Positions 18,663-25,522 of a stretch of DNA of 26,409 nucleotides are shown in pieces. The DNA is from Hondaea fermentalgiana (lineage: Eukaryota; Sar; Bigyra; Thraustochytrida; Thraustochytriidae): NCBI GenBank assembly GCA_014084085.1, contig NPFB01000005.1, positions 735,391-761,799 of the forward strand, given 5' to 3'. Positions within the stretch are counted from its first letter, which is position 1; each line of letters begins with the position of its first letter. The notes beneath the pieces are model-generated. The model was not told the DNA's origin. It saw only the letters and a program-made list of their open reading frames with translations, and made no database searches. Position numbers and translations under genes: made by a program.

Positions 18663-18975
18663 TCCTGGTCAAAATCTGCATCAGAATCGGCATCCTCCGC
18701 AAAGTCATGTTGTTTTTAAAAGTAAGTCTTCACCCAAATGCAGAGACAGAAGCGGTCTCTTTATCAGAAGCAAAAGAATTAGAATCACTTGAAAATTTTG
18801 AAACCACTATTGCCACCTCAGGTCAGGGTCTGCATCAGAATCGGCATCCTCTGCAAATGCATGTTGTTAAAGTAAGTCGTTTTTCAAATGCAGAGACAGA
18901 AGCGGTCTCTTTATCAGAAGCAAAAGAGGCAGAATCACTTGATATTTTAGAAACCATTATTGCCACCTCCGAATG
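18663..18975. repeat. Tandem duplication of the 3' end of paralogue 2, period about 155 bp
   Basis: The piece with TCTGCATCAGAATCGGCATC, then GCAGAGACAGAAGCGGTCTC and the last codons of the gene, occurs at 18663-18817 and again at 18818-18975. In the outer copy the position of the stop codon is changed (TAA to CAA in minus view). That copy lies beyond the real stop and is not translated. Confidence 0.85.
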
Positions 18976-19690
18976 ATGAGCTTGAAGACATACTTGAGCT
19001 AATGCCTCCTGCGGTTGGTGTCCGCGTATTACTCATCGCGGTTGGTGCCATTGTTACAATCGTCGCAGTTGGTATCCGCGTACGACTCATCGCGGAATGT
19101 GTCCCCGTGCCTGTCGTACTTGATATTTGCGAAGTCTGAATGCCATGATGGGCGCCTGAAGCCGAGAACGGAATGTTTCCTCGCAGCTCAGCTCTCCTCC
19201 TTCGTTCTGCGGGACAGGTTACCAAAACAAGGCAAGCGGCCAAAATGCACCCGATAGAAATCGGAATGACCCAAACTGGTACCCCTCCCACCTTGTCTGG
19301 GCCTCGCGTTGGTAGTCGAGTTGGGCTTGGCGTTGGAACTGGGCTCCACCACGAAAGTGCCCCTTCTGCCTCGTCCGTGCTTTGCGTTAGTCGTTGAGTT
19401 GGGCTTTGCGTTGGACTTGAGGTCGGGCAGCAGCAGTACCGCGCCGCAGCCGTAGCTCCACTATGAGTACAGTAATTCCAGGCCAATGTATCGGAAGAAT
19501 ACGAGCATTGGTTGCACGTCCCAGAGCTGTAGTATCGCTCTGCACTCTCTTGTGATGTGAAGCACCCTTCTTTCCACTCGCAGCCTTCCGCGCACGCGTC
19601 TTGCGAAACGCTGTTGCTGCACTCAGCCCTTGCGTAGCTGAAAACGAGCGCCCCTGCGAGAGCAGCAAGGATGCGGCTTGCCCCAGCCAT
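18947..19690 (-). CDS. Small type I membrane protein with Cys-rich ectodomain, paralogue 2
   Basis: The 247-residue product begins at the ATG at 19690, chosen by alignment with paralogue 1 (MAGASRxLAALAGALV) and the signal peptide (1-22). The Cys-rich ectodomain (24-88) keeps SNSVSQDACAEGCEW and the CCC triplet, with an insertion relative to paralogue 1. The Ser/Thr/Pro linker is longer (about 90-133), with SPTQSPTQ and a second PTPSPTRLPTRGP stretch. A membrane span lies around 138-158, followed by a basic stop-transfer stretch (AERRRRAELR). The tail keeps NIPFSASGAHH, degenerate T-A-M-S repeats and the shared end GGISSSMSSSSSFGGGNNGF. The ends are more conserved than the linker and the tail repeats, which suggests selection on ectodomain and C terminus. 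Function unknown. Confidence 0.8.
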   Translation of the reverse strand: MAGASRILAALAGALVFSYARAECSNSVSQDACAEGCEWKEGCFTSQESAERYYSSGTCNQCSYSSDTLAWNYCTHSGATAAARYCCCPTSSPTQSPTQRLTQSTDEAEGALSWWSPVPTPSPTRLPTRGPDKVGGVPVWVIPISIGCILAACLVLVTCPAERRRRAELRGNIPFSASGAHHGIQTSQISSTTGTGTHSAMSRTRIPTATIVTMAPTAMSNTRTPTAGGISSSMSSSSSFGGGNNGF

Positions 19691-19970
19691 CTTGCTTGCC
19701 TCTGACAAACCGGTTTTGCACCGACGATTCGGTTTTGCCAGGGCTGTTTTGGCTCTGGGCCCAGCGAGCAAGGCAGACACGATTTTTGGGATCCCCTTGG
19801 GTGTGCGCGCACGCGCGCGGCCAGCTCCAGGAGCTGCACGCGTGAAGCTGCAAGAAACTTTCATTTTCATCTGACAGAGGAGGGCTTCTCTTCCTTCATG
19901 TAGATCGGCCCGGAACTGGGCAGACCAGCGCAGACCGAGACAACAGTAGTAGTCGCAGAGGTCGAGTACG

Positions 19971-20219
19971 ACAGATGCTGCCCATCTTCGACTTGCACGC
20001 TGACGCGACGCCAGTCCTGCCGCGTGCCGCGGACACGTCATTCGGCTGTGGCCGCCAGTTGCAGCAGCAGCTGGTCGCAGCCGCTGTCGCGGTCGTCCGG
20101 CTGAGCGAGGGAACTTTATACTCGGGCGAGTACTTTCTTCGCCTTTGCGCTACGCTTTTGGCTTTCGGCTGGCGGGTCATAGTTTCCAAAATTTCAGCGA
20201 GCTGCAGTAGTGGCAGGCG
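19971..20219 (-). promoter_or_regulatory. Proximal promoter block of paralogue 2 with TATA box
   Basis: The block shares CTTCGACTTGCACGCTGACG and CGGTCGTCCGGCTGAGCGAG with copy 1. It contains TATAAA on the minus strand at 20115-20120, about 430 bp from the ATG. Confidence 0.5.
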
Positions 20220-20222
20220 TCG

Positions 20223-20470
20223 AGTTCAACAGATGCTGCCCATCTTCGACTTGCACGCTGAACGCGACGCTAGTCATGCCGCGTGCCGCGGACACGTCAT
20301 TCGGCTGTGGCCGCCAGTTGCAGCTGCAGCTGCTGCGCGGTCGTCCGGCTGAGCGAGGAACGGGCGAGTTATACTTTCTTCGTCATTGCGCTACCCTCTT
20401 GACTTCCGACTGGGTCATAGTTTCCAAAACTTCGAGCTGCAGCTTTGCAGCGTCGCCGAGAATCAACCCT
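20223..20470 (-). promoter_or_regulatory. Distal duplicated promoter block, TATA lost
   Basis: A second copy of the proximal block lies immediately upstream. The GAACTTTATACTCGGGCG segment has become GAACGGGCG here (near 20357-20368), so the TATA box is deleted. It may have enhancer-like function or be non-functional. Confidence 0.45.
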
Positions 20471-20730
20471 TGAAGCAAGCAGCGTCGACGAGCGAGGGCG
20501 CGGAGAAGGCACGCGCGACCGAGGTTTGCTCTGTTGCTAAGAGCGGGGCGAGAAGGGATGGAATGCATATGTCTTGACGGGCGAGAGAGTATTGAAGGCA
20601 GGCCCCTGCGCAAAAAGGATTTAATGTCTTTAACTTTAAAAAAATGCGTTCCTCCGAGGAAGACAAATGCGTTCCCCCGAGGATAGATAACAAATGCGGA
20701 GAAACGATTTCTTTGATCAGGCTACAGACA

Positions 20731-20945
20731 GCAGGCAGGCACGCAGTGCAGCGGACTGTGCCAGCCTCTTTCTTTTCTTTCTTTCTCTCTTTCTCTTTCT
20801 TTTTCCTCTCCTCTCTTTTGCGGCCGCATGGTTGGCCTCCTCTTTTGCGAGCCTGCGCAGCATTTACCTTTTAATTAATTAAAATTAAAAAAAAAAAGCA
20901 ACGCAGCTGCAGACGCGCGCGCCCTCCGTCGCGCCACGCCTCGCG
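20731..20945. other. Pyrimidine-rich and A/T-rich junction sequence
   Basis: A T/C-rich run (about 20763-20820) and an A/T-rich run with TTAATTAATTAAAATTAAAA (about 20871-20890) lie between the duplicated unit and the GC-rich accessory region. No gene is seen. Confidence 0.6.
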
Positions 20946-21133
20946 TCAGAACCCTCTCTTGCGGTGTCGCGCGAGACCCGGCCCTGGCCGTGCGGCGCAG
21001 GGCTTCTTCTTCTCTGCGGGCCCGGAGGGCTCGAGTCCGTAGGGGCAGCCGCGGGGTGGCGGGTCTATCCCGCCGCGGTGCGGCCCTTGCGCGTACCTCA
21101 CCGGGCCCGAACCTGGCTTCTGCTTATCCGATC

Positions 21134-21157
21134 TAATGTGCTTGTAATACCGGACTT
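21134..21157. repeat. 24-bp degenerate repeat, copy 1
   Basis: Pattern TAATGTGCnnGTAATA followed by nnGGACTT. The minus strand reads as V-R-Y-Y-K-H-I. Confidence 0.8.
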
Positions 21158-21232
21158 TCACGGGCGGGGGGACCGCGGGGGGCGCGCCAAGGCCTCCGTC
21201 TGCCCTCTGCTCTGCCTTCTCCTTTTCCTTTG

Positions 21233-21256
21233 TAATGTGCTCGTAATACGGGACTT
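21233..21256. repeat. 24-bp degenerate repeat, copy 2
   Basis: Same pattern 99 bp downstream of copy 1. The minus strand reads as V-P-Y-Y-E-H-I. Confidence 0.8.
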
Positions 21257-21636
21257 TAAATAGCGCTAACGAGGGCGACGAAAAGCAGCCGGAGAAAAGT
21301 TGGCGATAACGCAAAATAAAGAACTGCCTGCAGGTGCATGCATGCATGCCCTTGGCGAGCGCGAGACCAAGCGTCGCACGCGAAGCCGCGAGCCTCGGCG
21401 GCTCGGGGAGAAAGAAGCTAAGCAACCCTCAGGGCGCGGCCGCCGCGAAGAGGGAGGGAGGGGCCCGCCTCCTCGCGCGGCGGGCGGCGCGGCGCGGTGG
21501 GCCTGGCGAGGGAGGGAGAGGCCCCGCCGCGGCTGTGCTTCGCGGGACGGTGTCTGCGACAACGGCCATAGGTGGCCGCGGCGGGCCCTACGGAGTGCGG
21601 GTCGAAAGGCCTGGCCTGACCCCTGCTTGCGCGGTG

Positions 21637-21660
21637 TAATGTGCGTGTAATAGCGGACTT
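21637..21660. repeat. 24-bp degenerate repeat, copy 3
   Basis: Same pattern 404 bp after copy 2. The minus strand reads as V-R-Y-Y-T-H-I. Confidence 0.8.
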
Positions 21661-21803
21661 GCGGCACCCGCCGGGGATGAAAGAGCGCGGCGGGCGTGGC
21701 CTTGCTCGCTTGCCCGGAGATAAAACTCGGAGGGAGATGGCGATGTTTGAGCAAAGAACGGTGGCGGATGGGATGCATGCATAGATGGAGGGAGGAGTCA
21801 GTA

Positions 21804-21830
21804 GAGCGAGCGAGCGAGCGAGCGAGCGAG
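21804..21830. repeat. (GAGC)n microsatellite at the SNF2 break
   Basis: About six to seven GAGC units stand exactly where similarity to the SNF2 helicase ends. Slippage or recombination here may have made the truncation. Confidence 0.9.
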
Positions 21831-21833
21831 TGT

Positions 21834-22315
21834 TGCAGCCCGCATCCTCCGGCAGCCACGCCTTGACCTCCCGGGCCCAGTTCTCCCGCAGGTAGCCTGG
21901 GCAGAGAATCAGCTGGCAGGTCGTTGCCGCTTTCCCCGCGCCCCAGCGCCGCCAGCGCGCACAGCGCCTGCAGCGTCTTGGCGCAGCCCATGCTGGCCGC
22001 GTTCAGACACCGCCGACTGCGCACCATCCGGCAGACGGCGTCGCGCTGGAAGGGGAACGCGCAGGCCGCGGCGCGCTTGCCCACGAAGGGCTCCACGTCC
22101 CTGGCCCAGTCGACCTTGGCGTCCACCCCGGGGTCGCGGACCATGAACTCGCAAAAGGGCTCAGGGACCAGCTCCGCCTCCTCGCGCCCGGCCCGCACGT
22201 CTCGCTCCACCGCGCGGTAGGCGTCCTCCGCGACGCGTTCCTCTACGATCTCCCGGCCGCGCGACAGCCGGAAGGGCTCGTCGCCGCCGCTCACCAGGTC
22301 GAACGTCGCTGCCAT
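21834..22315 (-). pseudogene. SNF2-family (SMARCAL1/ZRANB3-like) helicase, broken N-terminal fragment
   Basis: From the ATG at 22315 the frame reads about 100 residues and then the start of a SNF2 ATPase: the Q-motif-like FPFQRDAVCRMV, then a P-loop region ASMGCAKTLQALCAL. The normal motif is of the type MGxGKT. Here the Gly before Lys is Ala, a one-base change that should impair ATP binding. Just after it, at a CCCC run (21934-21937), the frame must shift by one base to recover the next SNF2 block, LILCPGYLRENWAREVKAWL (motif Ia). Similarity then ends at the GAGC microsatellite, so helicase motifs II-VI are missing. With a damaged P-loop, a frameshift and a truncation, it is almost certainly a pseudogene. 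SMARCAL1-type proteins anneal DNA at stalled forks. Similar SNF2 genes also occur in large DNA viruses, and origin cannot be decided here. Confidence 0.75.
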
Positions 22316-22390
22316 TGCGTTTTCGCCCGAGGGTAGGGTTGGGCCGGCGTCCTGAGTACAAGACCTACCGATAAACACATCCCGGCTGCC

Positions 22391-22410
22391 TGTGTTCATA
22401 CATGAACACA
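22391..22410. promoter_or_regulatory. 20-bp palindrome in a divergent intergenic region
   Basis: TGTGTTCAT and ATGAACACA form perfect 9-bp arms with an AC spacer. The site lies 76 bp from the SNF2 fragment ATG and 111 bp from the ATG at 22521, so it could be a dimer-binding operator for one or both. Confidence 0.45.
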
Positions 22411-22520
22411 CGCCACATTCTCTTCCATGCAGACGGCCAGCGTAGCCGCGGAGCGTTTAGATCCGCCGTTGCAGACGTAGTTCCCTTCCCTCATCGTGCC
22501 GCCCCGGTGGGTCTTTTGCA

Positions 22521-23042
22521 ATGGCCAAGGGCAAGGCCAAGGCCAAGGGCGAGGCTCCGGCCGAGGCGGCGCCCGTCGCTGCCGCCACAGCTGCGTCGGC
22601 GGCAAAAGCCAAGCGCGCTCGCGCCGACGACGCCCATTGCCCCGCGCCTCGCAAGCGCCCCAAGGCGACCAAGGATAATAATAAGCCCGCCGCGTCGGAG
22701 GAGAATGATGCACGGCCCCTTCCGGGTAAAGAAGACTCCCGGGACTCCCCCTCCGGCCCTGGCGCTCTCGACGAGGTCATCTCACGTCTACGCGGCCTCG
22801 AACGCGAGGACTTTCCCGAACCATGCCCGGCCCGAATTTATCACCCCTCGCAGCCCGAGTGCCTGCTCCGTGCAATCTGGCGCGAACATCTCCCTGCCGA
22901 CCAGCGCGCTGACATCTCCGCAAGGATGCAGGGCGACCTTCCCTATGTCGCCAGAGCCGATTTCGCCAATGATTACATTACCCAGACGCTACATCTTCTC
23001 CTGATGCAGCAAAAACAACTTCAATCGCATTCTCAGCAATAA
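22521..23042 (+). CDS. Lys/Ala-rich small protein with nuclear localisation signals, unrecognised
   Basis: Complete 173-residue ORF starting at an ATG in good context (GCAATGG). The first 55 residues are low complexity, with Lys/Ala repeats (KGKAKAKGEAPAEAA) and two basic clusters (KAKRARADD, PRKRPKATKD) that look like nuclear localisation or DNA-contact tails. Residues 80-165 look folded and mostly helical, with DEVISRLRGLEREDFP and LLRAIWREHLPADQRADISA, and the protein ends in a Gln-rich tail. I do not recognise the domain. It is divergent from the broken SNF2 gene (206 bp between starts) and convergent with ORF C (84 bp between stops). A chromatin-associated role is only inference from composition. 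Confidence 0.7.
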   Translation: MAKGKAKAKGEAPAEAAPVAAATAASAAKAKRARADDAHCPAPRKRPKATKDNNKPAASEENDARPLPGKEDSRDSPSGPGALDEVISRLRGLEREDFPEPCPARIYHPSQPECLLRAIWREHLPADQRADISARMQGDLPYVARADFANDYITQTLHLLLMQQKQLQSHSQQ

Positions 23043-23125
23043 CACAATTCTCTAAGAGGAAGACCTTGTCCTTTTACTTTTTTGTTTGGTTCTCTCGCTC
23101 GCTCGTCGTATGCAGCTGCCATGGG

Positions 23126-23946
23126 CTAGGCCAATCCGCGTTCCCCCTTGGTGAATTCGCGCTTCTTGGCACCTTTTAGGTAGGATCCGCCGGTGACACG
23201 ACGCCGGCGATCAGGGTAGTATTCCCCGCCAAAGAGAGCACGATCTTCCTGACGTTCCCAGGAACAAGGCCGCACTTCCAGTTCGTCGTCGCGCTCGTGT
23301 GATGGCGGTCGTACTTGTTCACGCCTCTGATTAAAGAGTCGGTGCTGCTTCATTTCTTCCGCAATGGAGGGTCTCCCTGTGTTCTTGTTCGCTGCTTTTG
23401 TTGCGGCCGCGGAGGGCTTGCGATCTTCAGCGGGCGGCTTCAACTTGCCGGCCCCTTCCTGAATTGCCGATAAGAGACCAATATTGCGGTCGGGCTGTCC
23501 ATTCTTTGGACCGGGTCGATTTCTGGGCACTGGAGGCGCTCGGGGAAGTGGCGGTGCTGGGCGGTTTACTGGAATGTCACGCTCCAAATCTCCGTCGTCT
23601 CCCTCCCATTCACCTTCCGAACCCGATTCTTCTTCATGATCACTCTGTTCGTTTTCGTGACTGTGTGATTCGCTTCCGTTGTCGCTAACATAATTGTCGC
23701 GAGGGTCGTCAACCACCCACTCCCTCTCATCGTTATACCCAGGGTTCGCCATTTCGTCGACGTAATCTTGCACCTCGACATTGTCGCCGTCTTCGGCGGC
23801 AGGAACGCGCTCAGGCATCTGTCCATCATCGTAGTTCTCACGGGCGTCAATCAAGGCGGCCTTGATCTCTTGCACCTTTAGTTGCAACGCGGTAGAAGGG
23901 TTTTCACTGGAAAACAAATCGTCGTAATATTTCCGCACGCCCTCGT
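23126..23946 (-). CDS. ORF C: acidic, proline-rich protein with a WH2 motif; continues ORF B in +1 frame
   Basis: The frame reads about 270 residues to the TAG at 23126. It has no ATG near its beginning: the first in-frame Met is about 40 residues in, and the good-looking sequence before it (YYDDLFSSENPSTALQLK) is reached only through ORF B by a +1 shift, an intron, or a correction. Order: helical start, very acidic disordered stretch (60-120, with HENEQSDHEEESGSEGEWEG), proline-rich stretch (APPLPRAPPVPRNRPGP, 128-144), then RNIGLLSAIQEGAGKLKP (151-168). The last segment matches the WH2 consensus LLxxIxxGxxLK that binds actin monomers. A second amphipathic helix (IAEEMKQHRLFNQRREQ) and an acidic segment with Trp (ERDDELEVRPCSWERQED) follow, reminiscent of the connector-acidic part of WASP-type nucleators. 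That resemblance is speculative. The C terminus is basic. Confidence 0.65.
23435..23485 (-). other. WH2 (actin-binding) motif in ORF C
   Basis: Encodes RNIGLLSAIQEGAGKL and onward to KP. It fits the WH2 consensus: amphipathic helix with LLxxI, a Gly, then L-K before a basic/proline residue. The preceding proline-rich stretch is the usual profilin-binding neighbour of WH2 motifs. Confidence 0.6.
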
Positions 23947-25157
23947 CATTCTTTTACAATAGTCTTTTCGGCGTTCCGCTCTCGTTTGAATCTCCTCGTG
24001 GCTTGATCGCATTCCAACTTCATCGCAGACGCGAATTTAAAGAATTCGGCGTTGCCAACAACGTCGCCCTGTACGATTCTCATCACGAGTTCGAGGTACC
24101 GATCAAAGCGCACTTGAGCCTTTTCTCTGAGCGTTCTATTTTCCGCTGAAGAAAATTCTTTATCTCTGGCGTACGTCTGGACGTCGGCGTCATTGACTGT
24201 CCTGTGTTGTTTACGGTTTTTCTTGATAAACTGTTCAAGGAGATCTGTCTCCTGCCCGAGTAGGATTGCTCCGTAGCTTCTGTCGGCGATGAGAGGCGCG
24301 CTGCATGAGGTTTGATAAAATGCTAACATGAGCACCTTCGTGGGCCACTCGGTCTCTTTCAATGCATTATTTTTTCGGTTTTTCAACGCGGGGGCAATGG
24401 TCTTCTCAATGTCAGTCATGACACCGGAGCGACGCCGGGCGGCTCCCTCGGAGAGGCCTGCCAAGCCATTTGGATCTTCGATGGCCGCCAGGGCCGTGAT
24501 CGCCAGATTGTTTTGTTTACCGAGACCCTCTGCGCGAGACTGCAGCGCCCCGGCGTACATTTCCCAAGCGAACGTGCTGCCGTCGACGTGGCGCCCCATG
24601 TGCGTCAGTTGTTCATTGAGTTTTTCTAGCTCATCAGTTGCGTCGTCGCGATACCAGTCGTTGTCTCGTGAGATAGACCCTTCCCAAATTCGCTCGAGCG
24701 TCTTAATCACATGATTTGAGAAAACGAATAGGATTTTTGTTTCCTTGAATCGGGACTTGTCTAGGTTGCCACCAGTCAGCGCATCTTTTCCCTTGGCGTC
24801 ATTTTGTTTAAAATACTCCTCCTCGAAGTATGAAGCGCCGACGCGGATGTTGAGGTTCGGGAGATCGCTCAATTGGGCCTCGTTGCTGATCTCTTCCACA
24901 TTGCCAATGCGGATTTTCCTCGTCTTTGTCACAAGTCTGATAAGGATCTTGGCTTCCGCTATTGTCGATTCATATCGGGTCGACATCAAAGAAACGAGCT
25001 CTTTGCCGTGCAGCGTGAGGTATTCATCCTGTGGGATCGCGGCCAGGGCAACTGCAGCGCGTATCACTGTGCACACCTCAAAGGCCACGCGGCCGCATTG
25101 CGACTGTACTGGGCTGAGACCTAGCGGGGCTCTATCGCCCGCGCCATTGGCACTCAT
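23946..25157 (-). CDS. ORF B: 403-residue helical protein, unrecognised
   Basis: Starts at the ATG at 25157 and ends at a TGA (23946-23948) only a few bases before ORF C reads on in another frame. The protein is predominantly helical and charged by eye, with no signal peptide and no clear membrane span. It has a hydrophobic N-terminal helix (VCTVIRAAVALAAIP, 28-42), a central segment WYRDDATDELEKLNEQLTHM (168-187), and a C terminus rich in Arg/Lys (ATRRFKRERNAEKTIVKE). I recognise no enzyme motif. A structural or nucleic-acid-binding protein is possible. GC content and GC3 are visibly lower than in the phosphagen kinase gene. A (TG)n microsatellite lies about 135-195 bp upstream. Confidence 0.75.
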   Translation of the reverse strand: MSANGAGDRAPLGLSPVQSQCGRVAFEVCTVIRAAVALAAIPQDEYLTLHGKELVSLMSTRYESTIAEAKILIRLVTKTRKIRIGNVEEISNEAQLSDLPNLNIRVGASYFEEEYFKQNDAKGKDALTGGNLDKSRFKETKILFVFSNHVIKTLERIWEGSISRDNDWYRDDATDELEKLNEQLTHMGRHVDGSTFAWEMYAGALQSRAEGLGKQNNLAITALAAIEDPNGLAGLSEGAARRRSGVMTDIEKTIAPALKNRKNNALKETEWPTKVLMLAFYQTSCSAPLIADRSYGAILLGQETDLLEQFIKKNRKQHRTVNDADVQTYARDKEFSSAENRTLREKAQVRFDRYLELVMRIVQGDVVGNAEFFKFASAMKLECDQATRRFKRERNAEKTIVKE

Positions 25158-25293
25158 GATTTGTCACCGTTTGCGGTCGCGCCGGCGACTGGCCAATTTC
25201 TCTGTTGAATGTAAACGCCACCTCTTCCGCTCACTGCAAAAATTTGTTTCTCACTTATGGTTGGCCAAATGGGGCGTCGTCCTTGGAGAATGC

Positions 25294-25353
<60 letters not shown>

Positions 25354-25522
25354 CAGATGCCACAACGGGGCTCAGTGCGCGTGATTTCTTTTCTTTTTTC
25401 TCTTTTATTTTGTTATTGATTTGCTTTGCTTGTCAGGGCGAGCCTTTTTCTGTTTAGTCGGAGCACGCATACGAGGAGCCGCGTTCAATGAAAAATGTAT
25501 ACTCCGGGTGGCGTCCTAATCC
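25158..25522. other. Spacer between ORF A and ORF B
   Basis: It contains the (TG)n microsatellite and a T-rich run (about 25386-25415). No gene is seen. On the minus strand the A-rich and CA-rich sequence precedes ORF B and may hold its promoter, but no TATA box was identified. Confidence 0.6.
25294..25353. repeat. (TG)n dinucleotide microsatellite
   Basis: About 60 bp of TG repeats with a single TT interruption near 25328. Confidence 0.95.

Larger units (their letters stand above)
18238..20730. repeat. Segmental duplication, copy 2 (with internal duplications)
   Basis: Same order and orientation as copy 1. It is longer because the promoter block is doubled (19971-20219 and 20223-20470) and a 3'-flank piece of about 155 bp is doubled (18663-18817 and 18818-18975). 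It also carries a doubled AAATGCGTTCCTCCGAGGA word (20642-20685). Confidence 0.85.
20946..21833 (-). other. GC-rich open frames carrying YYxHI repeats, no assigned gene
   Basis: The minus strand is open in two different frames here (stop-bounded to 20946 and to 21266). Most of the peptide is Pro/Arg/Gly-rich and looks like GC bias. The exception is three short segments, VRYYTHITPRKQ, VPYYEHITKEKEK and VRYYKHIRSDKQK, each followed by Lys/Gln/Gly. One lies in the first frame, two in the second. A fragmented gene with a repeated motif is possible. No family is recognised. Confidence 0.3.

Noticed and set aside
21050..21110. tRNA-like T-arm word near GGTTCGGGCCC on the minus strand
   Set aside because: No acceptor stem, D-arm or anticodon arm could be placed around it.
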